DNA from: Formicarius rufipectus
Lineage: Eukaryota; Chordata; Aves; Passeriformes; Formicariidae
Direction of reading: 5' to 3'
Assembly: GCA_013399695.1 (NCBI GenBank)
Contig: VXAU01004744.1
Span: 597,300 to 661,299 of the forward strand
Length of the DNA stretch: 64,000 nt
The position numbers and the translations under genes are program-made. Below are positions 11,929-26,020 of the stretch, piece by piece. The number at the start of each line of letters is the position of its first letter. Position 1 is the first letter of the stretch. The notes under the pieces are model-generated. The model saw only the letters and a program-made list of their open reading frames with translations, was not told where the DNA came from and ran no database searches.

Positions 11929-14375
11929 CGTGCTTTGTTGAAAACAGGGCTAAATTAGTTTACCAACATCCTATAAAACCAAGTCCAAAGCACTTGTTTG
12001 TAACTGTGGGGCCACCTGAAAATAAGATCTCAGACTTGTTTAATTACCTGCAGCAATATCTACTTGTACTTAGTATGATTTCTACTGTCTTTTGACTCCA
12101 AGATGTCCCCAGATTATCACCACAGCTACTTCAGGCTTCAGAAATGTGTTTATGAGCTGGTAGGTGGGACTCCTACCAGGTGCCTGGGCAGAGTCAAAAA
12201 CTCCTTTGTAGAGGCCTTGTGATAAAATCAAGGCAGAGCAGTATTAGTGCCAAACAGCGGATAAGTATCTCTGGAAGAGAGAGAAATACTTTCTTCACCT
12301 ACAACACTAAGGCAGGTGGATTTTCTCTGGCATGAGGCACTGCAGGGCACACAATGTGCTTAGGGCTAAACAATGGGAGTACTGTGTGTACTGTAGCGTG
12401 TATTGCAGAAAGGGTCACCTCTTTGCTGAGAAGTTTCTCTCTCTGCTTTGGGGAGTTTTTCTAATTATTTGCAGAAAAATTCTGAGAAAACTACAATGTT
12501 CAAGCATATAACCACCTGTCATGGATCTACTTACGATTTTTCCCTTGGTTTCTGATAATTGTAGTTTTCTCTTTTTCCATCCCACTCTAGCTTATTCTCA
12601 CTGTCATCTCATTCTGGGGCATGTTCTTAATTTATAAAAAGTGTGTAAAAAGGGTGCTACAACAAGTCTGAGGTCTGATGGGTAATTTCTGCCTCACCTT
12701 CCAGTTTTTCTAGGGCTGCCTCTGCCATGGATCCTTGCAGAATCTGAAGGAGTAGGTCTGACAATGGGGCTATGTGACTGAAATGATACTGAAGTAAAAC
12801 ATTCCATTCTTTTACCAAGGACAGAAACTACTACTTCCTAGTCTGGATAATGGGGATGACACAACTTACCATCTCTCTCACAGTCTTGGGAATAGGAGGC
12901 CTGTGAAACTGGAAAATGTTGTGTAGGAGTAGGAAAGCCTCCATGACCCACCTAGGATATCAGTTTCACACCCTTCAGTCATTTTTATAAGTCTTGTTTT
13001 GTACTAATTGAATTGATCACTGTGGTTTTGTGTAGTCGATAGTCTTAAAACTAGCCTTCTGTGAGCACTGATTCTAGCTGAATTGCTCTCAAACTGACTC
13101 CCAAGAAGGAAGCTTGATTTGAAGATTAATTTGGGCTTCTCCCTCTCCTAGGGTGTTAAAGGTTAGTCCCCTGATGATTCTGGTTTGACTGAGCTTTCAG
13201 GTCATTCCTGAACAGTCTTATAACTAACAAGCAAAGTTTGAGTCCTTGGGAGAAAAGTGCTGCAATGCAGATCAGCAACATAAGAATATCAAGATGAAAA
13301 ATGACAGCCCTAGAGTAATTTCATTAGTGTTGTTAATACTTGAAGAGGGCTGAGGGCAGAATTTGTACCAACCTCATGCATCAGAGTAAGATTAAAACTG
13401 AATATTGCAAGTCACATCTTGTGGTGATAGGAAGGAACAGTTCTCCACTGTGTGTGTATGTGGTAGGGAGGCCAAAAGGGCTGTTGTCTCTCAGTAGTTC
13501 CTATGTGTAGTTCTAGCCTCAGGGTGTGACAATAATTTCTTCTGACAGAGGAAAATACACAGTCTGGATCCAGCCATGTTCCCATTTTTTCCTGGATCCT
13601 AAGAGAGAAATTAGTGTTTGTGACTCTGTAACCCCTTATCTTCACATCTGTAAACAGCTGAGAGAGCAACTTTGGATGTATATTCAACATGTCTGAACTT
13701 TTAGTTTAGTTCTTACCTGTTACCACTGTGTGCAAACTAAAGCAGAAGGAATGGAGAAAGGAAGCTTAAGACACACAAAAAAGTTCAGCATAGATGAAAA
13801 GCAGTGTAGGACAGTGGTAGGAGCAGCAGATGGAAGCAAGTAATTTTGTTTCCATAGAAGGCTATCGTGGCCCAACTAGATGACAGTAAGCTGATTGCCT
13901 TAACTTTACAATTTACATCAGTTTAGGCTTGGAGTTTCTTGGAGCAGATCTTTGGACAAGTTTCTTTCTGTAGCCTCCCACTCTTAGCTGGAAAACCCAT
14001 ATGCCATTTTATTACAAATAAAGAAATAATTATTACCAGTGCCAATACTTAGATAATTGGGTTCATGGCCATGATTCTAAGAAGATGCTTTTTCCCTTGA
14101 GGATTTCTCTGACCATTATGAGTGTTCTTTCTCCTAGTTTATTCCAAATTGTTCCCATGAGCTGCTGGCACTTAAATTATCCATGAAGGACTCAACTGTT
14201 TTTCATGTAGGTTGTGCCATGACGAATAGTTTGTGCATTAGAATTCAGTGGGGTCAAACAGGGGAGTCTGCAAATGCAGCAACTGCTCTTAGGCTAGAGC
14301 TTTCCATGCCTTTCACTTTTCAGAATAAATTTAAGTTCTTTATTGGAAGCAGGCAGAAAAGCATCAGCTTCTAAA
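11929..14375. other. unannotated intergenic sequence
   Basis: About 2.4 kb of single-copy-looking sequence. The open frames are short (the longest is 92 codons, minus strand, 13412-13690) and show no recognisable domain. I see no RNA gene or transposon. Confidence 0.6.
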
Positions 14376-15340
14376 ATAATCATAAAAGCATTTAGGTTTG
14401 AAAGACCTTTAAGACAATCAAGTACAACTGTTAGCCCACCGCTGCCAAATCCACCACTAAACCTCGTACCTCTGTGCCACATATATTTATCAGTTAAATA
14501 ACTCAAGGACTACTGAATGCACCATTTCCCCGGTTCAATGCTTGACATTTCAAAGACTTTCAGTGAAGATGTTTTTCTTAATATCCAATCTAAACCTCCT
14601 CTGGCACAACCTGGGACCCTTTTCTCTTGTCCTGTTGCTTGCTCCTTGGGAGAAGAGACCAACATACTCACATGTCTACAATCTTTCAGGTAATTGTAGA
14701 GAGCAATAAGGTCTCCCCAGAGCCCCCTTTTCTCCAGGCTAAACAGTTGTGGCTTCCTCAGTTGGTCCTCATAAGACTTTTTCTCCAAACCTTTCACCAG
14801 CTCTTTTGCACTTTTCTGGACAGGCTCCAGCACTTCAATGTCTTTCTTGTTGTGAAGGGCCCAAAACTGGACACGAGATCAAGGTGTGGCGTCACCAGTG
14901 CTGAGTGTACACAGACAATTGCTGCCCTCTTCCTGCTGATACAGACCAGGATGCCATTGGCCTTCTTGGCCACCTGAGTACACTGTCAGCACCCTCAGGT
15001 CTTTTTCTGTTGGACAACTTTCCAGCCATTCTTCCCCTGGCCTGCAGCACAGCTCTGTAGTGCCTTTGTACCCTCTAGTACATCAATACTCATGCCCAAC
15101 TTGGTAACATCTGCAAACTTGCTGAGGGTGCACTCAAGCCCCTCATCCAGGCTGTGGATACAGATATTACACAGGACTGACCCCGATACTGAGCCCTGGG
15201 GAACACATCTGGTGACTGACTGCCAGCTGGGTGTAACTCCATTCACCACCATTCTCTGAGCCCAGACATTCAGACGGTTTTCTACCCAGTGAACCATATA
15301 CCCATCAAGATATTCACAGTATGGCACAGCTTCTGTGGCT
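14376..15340 (-). mobile_element. CR1 LINE 3' part with decayed reverse transcriptase
   Basis: On the minus strand the piece reads through the end of a CR1 ORF2. At 14995-15327 a 110-codon frame keeps non-LTR RT landmarks: VVNGVTPSW, then VPQGSVSGSVL, then ECTLSKFADVTKL, where the active-site FADD has become FADV, so the second catalytic aspartate is lost. At 14510-14833 another frame keeps the CR1 C-terminal signature (KELVKGLEKKSYEDQLRKPQ, then LFSLEKRGLWGDLIALYNYL). The protein between them is shortened by internal deletion. The 3' end at about 14376 carries a degenerate CATAGAATCAT-type terminus. This is a 5'-truncated dead copy. CR1 elements copy themselves by target-primed reverse transcription. 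Confidence 0.88.
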
Positions 15341-17113
15341 ATGCATGACTTGCAGCAGAAATATGGAATTCAGGAGTGAAGATCCTAGATGCAGATGACA
15401 CATTTGCAAGGATGAATGACCTGTTTCCTCTGCATGAGTGATGACATTAAACAACTCCTTCCTACTTTTGCCACATTTCCTTATTAAACATCACATACAG
15501 AGAGAAAGGCACAGACTAATGGATACAAAAATTTACTTGGGAAGGCTCCTTAGCTTTCATGAAACTAAGGCAGCGAACTCCCTATAAAACCCATTACCTA
15601 AATTCTCATCTTGGCCCGAGTAAATTTAAATGTTCATCCAAAGTTAGTGAAAAACTGCCTGTTGACTTAAAAAGACATTGGATTAGGCCCATGATGATTA
15701 AAGTGCTTTCTACATTGGCCAAGCCTCTTAGTTTGATTCGTGAGAACAAAGTTCAGTCAAAGTTAAGTGCTTCTGAAATACCCCCAAAGATTTTTATTTC
15801 AATAAAATGGTGAAGTAGTATCCCCTCTACATTAGAACTGTTGCTCTCTGAAACAAGGCCAAGCCATTTCATAAATTTTGAATCATCAGTTTATCAAAAA
15901 CAAGTTCTTTTTTAATTTCTGTGTGAGGGTGCATATACAGCAAACCTTATGGAATAAATTTGTTTCTTTTTTTTAGGGCAATGTCTGAAAATTAGGAAAC
16001 AATTACATGTCAGGCTAATTAAAGTAGCATTTTTTTTCTTTATACAAAACAAACTTTACGTTCTGAAGTTGTTCCAATAAATTCAAAGCACTGAAATTAG
16101 GCCTGAAAGAAAGGACTCACATCTGCCTCTCACGGTCTACTCTCCCTATAAACTCATGAATAATCATTGTCACCAGCTTATCATTGTCAGATTAGGGACT
16201 TAGTATTACATTTTATTTAAACCTTATCCAGATGGCTGCCAAGAGATTTTCAGGCAAATGAACTGTGAGGCAGACTATCATCAGGAAACATTTTACTGTT
16301 TGTGCATACAAGTGTGTTTGAGGTCTTCAAAGTAACTTACAAAGCTGACAAACTCTTTTTAAATTTCTTTTTCTTACTTTGACACCTATGAACTTAGTCT
16401 TTATTATCAGTTCATCAATATAATTTTTCTGAAGGCAGAGGAATGTTGTCTTTGACTCATCTTTCATTAGATATTTAACTTACTTGAATTTGCCAAGTAA
16501 CAAGCTAAATAACAGAAGCAGGAGCCATGAAGTCATGTGTGTCTGTAAACATGCAGTGACTGTGCATCATTTGACAATGTTCAAAAGTGCTACCTCAGCA
16601 TTCCTGGAAAAAACGTCTCTTTTTTTTTTTTCCTTTAATTTCTTTGTTTCCCATTACTCGGTGGGTATGCTCACTTGTAATACATCTGCAGTAAAAGAAT
16701 TTCCCATCATAAGAATATGAAGAGATTTCTTTTGTAGCGACTGACACAAAGTCACTTTACACCTCTCTTTCCAAGTCTTTGATAGAGGGCAGTAGAGCTG
16801 AATACAGAGCTGTCATTCCAATAGAGTATCACATCATATCTAAATCAGCTCCCCCTTGATTTCTGAACTAAAAACTGTATTTAACTTCTTTTTAAACAAT
16901 TTCTATGTGGACATATATCGTCTGATAATGTATAAATTAAAGGTTCACTTTCATTTCTGTAATATTTTAAATTTAAGTAATATTTCAGTATCTATTTACT
17001 TCATATTTTAATTTTATGTCATATTTTAAATGGTATTGCCAGTTCCAAGCCCAGATCAGGAAATGTTTTGTCTGCAAAGAAGTAGTTGTTCCAAGCTTAC
17101 TTTTTTTTTTTTT
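15341..17113. other. unannotated intergenic sequence up to an N gap
   Basis: AT-rich sequence without a recognisable gene or repeat family. It ends in a 13-T run at the edge of the N gap. The open frames (84 and 78 codons) look like chance. Confidence 0.6.
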
Positions 17114-17223
17114 NNNNNNNNNNNNNNNNNNNNNNNNNNNNNNNNNNNNNNNNNNNNNNNNNNNNNNNNNNNNNNNNNNNNNNNNNNNNNNNNNNNNNNN
17201 NNNNNNNNNNNNNNNNNNNNNNN
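17114..17223. other. assembly gap (110 N)
   Basis: A run of 110 N flanked by T-rich sequence on both sides. The gap probably hides a low-complexity T tract that stopped the reads. Confidence 0.99.
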
Positions 17224-20200
17224 TCTCTTTTTTTTTAATTTATAAAAAAATAAGTTCCATTTATTATTTTTTGTTGCATGTTTAGATTATTATCTTTTAA
17301 AAATCTGTATTATTTCACTGCACTGAAAGAAGGTGACATCTTAAGGCAGAAGAGAAAGCCCTTTCTATCAGTGCTAGCTAATTAATGTAAAATTTTTCCA
17401 TAAGGAAATACTTCAGCTCTTACATGTTCTTATCCCACATCAATAATAGTACTATTCCATTCTGAAATGACTATGCTAAAAAGTACTGTAAAAACAGGCT
17501 TCTCAGTTAAAAAGTCTCAGAAAAATAAATGAAAATACAACAATGAAACTGTTAATAAATTGTGGGTTTTTCCCCCACAGTACGTTTCATAATGAATTCT
17601 GAAGCCACTGATTTAGTTTTTCTTTTGAGGTGGAACAAGTTTCCCACAAAAGCATCTGTGCTTGGTATTTTACTGTGGTAAAGGCCATCATGAATCCCTT
17701 GTGATATCTATGACCTTTAGACTTGAAATTATCTTGTACTTAGTGTTTTATTTTCTCTTGAAACATAGATTGAAATTTTTTAAGTGATGGAGGGGACATA
17801 GAAACATTAATGATGACTGTGTACCTCAGTCCCCTAGATAGTTTTGAAAATCTCAGCTGCAGATGTCAGATATTTTATTATGAACTACTGTAGTAGCATT
17901 GCATTAGTACAGATAATGGAGTCATTATCTAATCATCATCATCATCTCATGTTTCACACTCTGTTTGAACTCATGTGTTAGTGATTTCCTGCATGATAAG
18001 TGCATTTTTTCAATATGTTTGAGATAGAATATAGGGCACATTTTGATGGCTACAGAAATCCCAGGTGTGAGAGTATAAAATCATTGGTGGTATCGAGTCT
18101 CAAGTCATAATTTCAGCTCTTGATATCAGTGAGGCACAGTCTGTGGGAATGGAAGAAGACACTTTCTGGAGTATGAAAGCAAAGTGGGAAACAGAATGGC
18201 AAGACCCCAAAAGAGCAGTACCGCAAATGTCAACCCTCCGGCCTAACAGTCCTACTGCAGTATTAGGCAATGCACTGCACCCATTTTTTAACTCAGGTAG
18301 GTCCCAGGGTGATGAAGGAATTACAGAGTTACTACAGAGCAACCGTGACACTTCCCTCCTTGTATGAAAGCAGAAGTTGAAAGGACTCCAACAGATGTAA
18401 ATAGGGGTCATAGACTGTAGATGGTTTTGGTTGCCCCAGGGGACAATGTCAGGAGAGGGTGATTTCAAGGAGACATGCCCAGCAAACCTTTTGCCAGCCC
18501 TTAAATTGACTCACCTTCCCATGAGAAAGGGTGGCAGAGATGTAGAACTTGTCCATTTTGCTTATTTTATTATGGCATAAACTGTGAGAGCAACATGTAT
18601 TTGTGCCATGTGCAAGCACTAATAAAGAAGGGACCACGTGATTATCGTTGCAGACCTTGTCATCTCTCAAAACCAAGATTAAGAGTCACTGTAGTGCACT
18701 TAGAATGGAGACTACGCTGCTTTCAGAAACTAACTTTACAAGATAGACTTCTCACTCTTCTGTCACATGCTATGTTATGTTGTGTAAAGTTTTGTCTTAT
18801 TATCAGGGTGGATAATTAATCAAAGTGTATAATGTAAATGAAACTAGATTTTCACTGGTTTCTAGCTTTCTAAAGTTGGTTATGGCTTGTGTCAGTATTG
18901 TCTATTATTGATCTCGTTGTGGAAAAAATGTTATTCATGGTGTCACTACAAAAAAGTGCAGAGTCAATTTGAAGTGAAAGGATCACATGGAAATTGTAGA
19001 GACAGAAAACAAATCTGCTGTGAGTAATGTTAGTCACTCCTTCCATTCAAACTGCAAATAGTGCAATGGCGTCTCTTCCTTATCAATTAGGGCATAAAAT
19101 TTCTCTACTGACACTGCCCATCATGCACCAGTTTGGTATTTCCGCCCCTGCCTTTGAGATCTTGAGTGACCCTGTCCTTGCCTTCATTTCCAGTCTGCCC
19201 TCAAATATTGTTCCACTCATGATCATGTTGTACCACCAATAAAAACATCCTAAATATCTTCTTGTCCTTATCTTTTCTGCCTTCCTTTTTGCTCTTTAAA
19301 TAATAATTTTAATTTTCCATTCTTCTAGATCCAAGTCTTGTCAAGCAAGATTTATTTTTTTATGCCAGAATCTGAGCTTAATAAAATAATAATCTTATCT
19401 TGTCCTCTCCTTGAAACTCACTGCACCCACATGAGTCCATAGACTCAGCTGAGTAGGTTTTGTGGGAGACAAATTTGAGTTTAACTGTGGGTGCTTGGCA
19501 AGCAAATATAAACTGTGATGTTAAATCCATTGTCAAATCTGGTTCTTGGTTTCCAAAAGTGGTAGAATACTTGAAAGGTGCCATGTAGCTGCTGACAGCA
19601 TCACTCAGTTCTGTACATAAGCAATTTAAATGACACTTCATTTCTGCTGGGCTGCACAGACACAGGTTGCCGTCCATCCTCATAAGCAGGGCACTGACAG
19701 GGCTTGACATTTCCCTTCATATGCTACAAGGCATGATGCTCAGTCATACACCAATGGGGCTGTCTATGAAACTTGTTTCTTTTACACATCTCTCTGGTTA
19801 TACATTGCTTTAGGAAGGGCAGACTTTCTTCCTGTTCTGGGTTGTGAGAACAGAGTATCAACAGTGTCAGAACTCTGAAGTACTCTTCAGTCAGAAATAG
19901 CTGCAGCTTCCATGCTCAGCACTTCTCAGGACTTGAAACGTGCTCCTTGCATGGCAGGACAGAAATGCTTTGCTAGCAACACGTGCCCCAGCATCAGTAT
20001 TTGAAGGTGTTATCTTTCTTTTCATCACCTCAGCTTTTCGCACCTGCATTTGCACTCTCATTTATGCGATGAGGAATCCCTGCTAAGTACACTTAGTGAA
20101 ATCCCAGGCAGTGCATTTTCCTTGTGATTAATTTGAATATCAAACAGCTGTCTCGATATGTCGATGTTAACAAAAGCAGTATCTGAGATCTACAAAGAAA

Positions 20201-23200
20201 CTGGCATCCTTAAATATTTTCTTAGAATTTTATAACAGGGAGGGATAGGTATCTCTTACGAACTCAGACTATGAAATGAGACCCTGCTACACTAAGACAC
20301 AGAGACCTAGCGGAGTGGAGCTCACCTTGGCTCCACCCTTCAGGATGGACACAACTTGTGGTAGGAGTTATCCGGTTTTCTATCAGAATCCATGGCCACT
20401 TCTTCTCTCATTCCTCTAGGTAGCATTCAAAATTGGGAAATCTCTAATGGCTTTTTGACAAATCCTACTTGATTTTATTTTGAAGAAAATTAACTGTGGA
20501 AGAAAAATTCATAGAGGATTCCTAAGTAAAATCATATTGATACAGTCTTTGACAAACAAGTCCTTGAATTTCTGGCTCTCACGCATTAAAACCCTATCCT
20601 ATTGCTGCATCTATTTTCTAGACACTTGCTTTTGGCCACTGCTGCAGACAGAAACAGGGATAAATTCTTAATTTGATCCAGTAGAATTTCTTCTCTGGAG
20701 TTAGCACTGATCTATTCTACCCAATCTAAATGTATTATCCCCAAAAATTCCAGATATCTGTTGTGGACTCATAAAATCAGACACAGGTAAGAGATTGCTC
20801 AGCTGGCTCTGTGAAAGCTGTTATATGTAACAGCTAATTAGTAGTTTCCTCTTTCTCCTCTGATTTTTCTCAGGAAGAGTCCATTTGACCCAACCAAAGA
20901 ACAATACGTTACCTATAGAAATTTGGATAGGATTTAACTGAACTAACATTAGCTATTTAAGGTTAGGTGTCCAATCTCAAGTTGTCATTTAGACCCTCTC
21001 TGTAGTCAGGAAGGATAGACAGGCTTCTGCTCTCTACAGCGCACCATCCATCCTCTCTGTTGATTTATGAAGGAGCCCAGAGAGTAACTAGGCTAGATGC
21101 CTTATTTTTTTATTATGTAATAATAGATTACATTAATTTCTTTCACTCTATTTCCCATTCAGTTTGTTTACTTTGTGTTACAAGAGAGTTTGCACCTTTT
21201 GTGTGTGTGTCTCAAATGCATTTAGAAATTCAAGATGCTGGTTTATCCAAGAATGGCATCAAACACAAAATCCCAGTCACACATCACGAAACCTTTCTGG
21301 TCAAATCTACCATGAGAAGTCACAGAGCCATCTGAATAGTTTCAAGTAATTTCTTGGCAAATAGAAGATAATCAGTTAGTTAATTTTACCAGCTCAGGAG
21401 AACCAGGGATGAATGGATGGGTTCTAGGCTGCTGAGTCTACCCTGTCTTTTCCCTGCAAAACCATGCTGTTTTCCACGGAAAACAGAAAGGAGGAAGGGA
21501 GGGTATGCTAGCCCAGAACCTCCTTTTACTCATCAGATTGACATACCTTGCAAATCTCAATTTTTCACCTTTTCCACCAGTATCTTTGTCCCAGTCAGGA
21601 AATGTGATAGTTGTCCTCTTGCACAATTTAGTTTGTACTGCTTGTCTGTGTCCAGCAAGTGCTGGCTGTAGTTTGCATCCTGCAGGACAGCCAGGCATGC
21701 AATTGCAGATTACCAGATAGTGCCCTGTTTGGTATGCTGATGCACAGAGAGAAACTGCAGCTCCTCAGGTGCTCTGTCTCTCTCCTTATTTCCAAACACG
21801 AGGCAGCCAACTAGGAGTAAAGGACCTGTCAGCTGAAACAGACAAATTAAATTTGTAACAAAAGAATGTCTTCAGGCAGTTGTTTAGACATATCACTAAG
21901 ATACCACAGATTCACTTTATCTTCTGCTGCAAACAGCAGAGGAAATTAGGCAGCTGTAGCCTCATTGGTGAGTTTATTACCTAAAGCCTGGAAAGTGAAT
22001 ATCAAAAATGTAGGTGTTGCCAAGCAACTGCCTGAGTATGGCAGCGGTCAGAGCGCACACGAGGACTCTGTTAGAGGAGTACTTCGCAGCAGAGGTTGCC
22101 TGCACTTACCATTATGTGCCACAGCATGTGATTAACAGGGTGGCTGGTTCTGTCCTGGAGGTGCACCCAGCTCCTTGCTGGCCCTGAGATGTCTCTGACA
22201 GCCAGTGAAGGTAGACTGGAGGGAAGGGAGTAGCAATACTCTGACCAGCACAGCGAACATAGAAAGTAAATCCCCTTGCAGTCAAACCCGGTCAGACTTT
22301 CAAAGTGTCCAAAATGCAGGTCTGAGCTCAGAGGTTCTACAAGTGTTAGTGAAGGTATGAGGAGGTTTAACATGCTTGGGCCAATCTCTGCCTTTGAGCC
22401 CAGCTGGCAGGAGATGCCATGTATCCATACTTTAGCCTCTAGAACTGGATCTTTTCCAGGAGGCAAATGGTTAACTAGGAATTGCTCCTGACCCATGAAT
22501 GGCTCCTGCTCTCATGAATCGTGGTTGGGGATCCTTTGGGAGACTGGTGGTCAGTCCTGAATTTGTGCACAGCCAGGGCAGTTCGATTGGCACTTGTCAC
22601 TGCTCTCCAGTGCCCAGGAATGCTACCTGAGGCTATATTATTAGTACAGAAGCAGTCCTCTGTATTACTAGTCCAGTTTTTCATCTCTGGAATGGTGGAG
22701 CCCCAAATCACCTTGTGTCCTTCTCAGATGGCTGTTAGATCCTAACAGTTTCCCCCTTTGCTGAGCAGTGTCATTATTTTTGAGGCCTCTTTGCTTGATA
22801 TCTGGTCAAACACAGCAAGAGTGTACTACGTCAGCAGAGATCTTGCAGAATCTTGATGCATCCCTTTTCCAGGCATGAGGCTCTTGCACTCTCCATGCTT
22901 TCTCTGGCAATAATGAATCTCATGACCTGGGGAAAGTTATTGAATATCCCATCCCAAGTGGATGTCTCATTGGCTGCCTTGCAGTATTCATTATTTAACA
23001 GATAGTACTGCTATTTAATCTTTGTATTATAGTAGCATCTGGAGGTCTCAGCTGAGAGGCAATATACAAATACAACATGAAATACAATTTCTTTTCAAAG
23101 TCTTGACATTGTAAGCAGAAAAGCAGCACTGCACAGTGATTTGCTTCAGATTCCACAGGGGAGTAGTATCAAAGCAATATCTCCCATCTAATTTTTAGAC

Positions 23201-25956
23201 TGCTGAAATAACACAGTTGATGGAACCTTTACACATATAAATAAGAGTATATAGCAGAGAACAGTGTTTACTTTATGATAGAATATTTACTATTGCTCTG
23301 AAAAGATTGACAGTGCTAAAGAACAGTCGATCAAAACATGGATATAGGTAAAAACATCACTTAAAGCAGATAAATTCATGAGACTTCAATGAATACCCTC
23401 TAAATATGTTTTTTGAAGACCTCCATAAAAACCTGATTTGAGGTGAAACTGATGAAGTAGTTTTCATATTGGTTATATACACTGATGCTTTTGAATGAAG
23501 TAGGGTTAAATATTTTTTTTCACTGAAAATTGAAGATAATATGAAACATAACTGTTTTATAAATTCATGTGCAAAAGGCACATAATGGAAAATGCATTAG
23601 AAAACAATCAATATACTTGTCAATTTGAAAATCACACTTCTCAAATTTTCTTTCAAAACTGTTTTTAATAATGTTTAAAAAAAACTTTGAATTGTCACAA
23701 ATTTGTTTAACTGAAAGGCAGAGCTAAATGGAAAAGAGAGTTGACATAATTTTTCTCAAGTTTCTGCTTTCCTGAAAATAACTTACTGCTGACCCTAAAT
23801 GTACTGTATTTTTATCACCTTGTATTTTATAGGATATTCTTTACAGAATTACTCTTCACATTTTGAGGCAGAGTCTCTGAGCCTCAAATTCAATGACAAT
23901 TAATGGTTGTCTGAGAGGTTTACTGTCTTGGTTCATAAAGATATCTCTAGTAAGGGGAGACTGTAAGTATGTGTTTCAAATAGGGGGCATGCTTTGAAAA
24001 GCTTTCCTGAGCTGATCCAAGTCTAAGCAATGAATTACCTTTTTGCATTATGTTTTGTATCTCTGATTAAACTCTAATTCACAATCAGAGAAAATTGCCT
24101 TTCTCCCCTTTTGTTCTGTCAAACTATATCATGACTTGTTCCTTGTGCTCACAATTGTCTCATGTTCCAAGTGGAACCCTGGTGTTTTGTTGGATCCAAA
24201 AGAGAATGTTGAGGTTGTCCAGAGCCCTCTGAGGTCAAAATGGTAACTTTATATAATCAGGGACATTTGGATCCATCTCTGGTGTTTGGACTGCACTGAA
24301 GGTGCTCTTTGAGTTATGAAGCTCCGTAAGACAGCAATGAATCTGTTAATAAAATCACAAAATGTATTCTGGGAGCAAACTCTTTTATTCCTCTGGATAA
24401 GAAGTCCTTCGAAGTTTATAACCTGGCAGTTACTTATCTGGCTTATGTCACCTTTGGCAGGAGCCTGGATATGCCCATTAGACATAAAAAAGTCCCCCTA
24501 CCAATGTCATTCCACTGTCATGGAATGGGATGATCATAAAAATTTGCAACTTCGTTGAATCTTAGACATGGTTTCCTTTATTGGTTTATTATTTTTCGCA
24601 TTGTTTGGAATACAGTAAAATCTACTGACTGCATATAAAAATCAACAGCAATACATGCATTTCACAAACAGATGGAAGTCCATGACCCATCCCCTCCAGA
24701 AAATACACATTCAATTTCAAGTCATTCAGTTGTCTTTCAGGGAACTACTCACACTTAGAGAAAACATTTCCTGGGGCAAATATTTGGAAAATGAACAAAG
24801 AAATTAATAGCAAAAGTAGAATTTTACTCAAAGCTGCAGATAATGCTACCAGCAGAAGTAACAGGCACCAGTTTTTCCTTGCATCTCCTGTTAACCTACT
24901 CTCCCTTTCTCCAATTGCCTACCCTGGCTGATGGGTTTTGGATACACGATGCCCTATATTAAGAGAAACATGAAGAAAAAGAGAAAAGGATTTATCCTCA
25001 AACATCTTTTACAGAGATCCTCAGTGCAAGAAAATTGCCAGGGGTTCTCAGCATGAAGTTGTCATAATTTGTTGAAACTGTATCCACCACATCATTTAGG
25101 ATTGTCTGTCCTTACTGCAGTGTTTCATTGCAGTCAATGGCAGTGAATACAGCCTGGGAATTAAAGACCTCTCCTGGAAACTTCCTTGAACTATGACACA
25201 GCTTTCTCCCTTAGTCTTTAATTTAGATTTGTCCTATGTTGTCATTCAAGGTCCCTGTGTGCATTCACGGCCAGAGGACAAACATCAGACAGAGAGTGAG
25301 ATGGAGCACATATGAAGTGGTTTCTGGCTTTCCCACTGAGGTCTCCCAGGCTACTGTTGCTTTACCAGTATCTTTATAAGGCTCCTGCTAGCAGAAGTTA
25401 TTTTGCTGAGGTTCACATTATGCAATGCTGAATGAAGGTATTTTCATCAGTGAATAAAACAGATTCATATCAAGACTTCTTGGCTTCAACTGGCTGCAAA
25501 GCAGCAGTAGAACAGATCCTTCCCCCTCGCAGTGCTTCAGCTACTTGGTCACTCTCCTTGATTCCTCCACTTGGTCCATTCAATATAGTTTGGGAAATAA
25601 TATTTCAGAACATAGTTCTTTCTCTTTCTCTTTCTCTTTCAGTAAAGCTATGCAGTGAGACTGAGTTAAAAAAAAAGAAAGCAGGTGTGAGCCTGTATTA
25701 TTTAACACTGTAAAGTGTTTTCAGATAGTTTATATCACTGGCTTTGAGCATATGAGTAAAATGTAAAAAAAAAGATTCCTCCACTTACCACCATTTCACC
25801 TCTGCTAGGATACAGAGTAGGGGTTTTCAGAGAGGCTAAAAATTAGCTACCGAAACTGTTTTCAATAAGGTTATTTCTGCATTTTTATATTGTTACAGAG
25901 GAAGGGATAGCAGAAAGTAATAAATCTCCTGAATACTAGTACTTCAAATATCACAG
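17224..25956. other. long gene-free stretch
   Basis: About 8.7 kb with no host exon I can defend. The longest frame is 141 codons on the minus strand (22071-22496); it lacks a recognisable domain. A MIR-like relic lies at about 23010-23170 and a short CTTTCT run at about 25617-25640. An AGGTTAGGTGTCCAATCTC-type phrase near 20960 may be another old dispersed repeat, but I cannot place it. Confidence 0.55.
23010..23170. repeat. MIR-like ancient amniote SINE relic
   Basis: Phrases such as TTGTATTATAGTAGCATCTG, then GAGGTCTCAG, and later AGTGATTTGCTTCAGATTCC follow the order seen in an old, widely shared amniote repeat (TTGTATTACAGTAGCACCTA-type start, AGTGACTTGCCCAAGGTC-type end). Divergence is high, so family and orientation are uncertain. 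Confidence 0.5.
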
Positions 25957-26020
25957 TGTCATATAATGATTTTGGTTGAAAAGGACCATAAAGATCATCC
26001 ACTTTCAATCCCTGAATATG
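25957..26020 (-). repeat. short CR1 3'-end relic
   Basis: TTTTGGTTGAAAAGGACCAT followed by AAAGATCATCCACTTTCAA is a diverged copy of the antisense CR1 3' untranslated end (GGTTTGGGTTGGAAGGGACC-type, then AAAGATCATCTAGTTCCAA). Confidence 0.65.

Noticed and set aside
22071..22496. 141-codon minus-strand open frame
   Set aside because: No domain, signal or family resemblance, and single-exon frames of this length occur by chance in 64 kb. Not called as a gene.
25617..25640. CTTTCT-type run that looks like a polypyrimidine tract before CAG
   Set aside because: It could be a splice acceptor, but no coding sequence follows, so I treat it as simple repeat.
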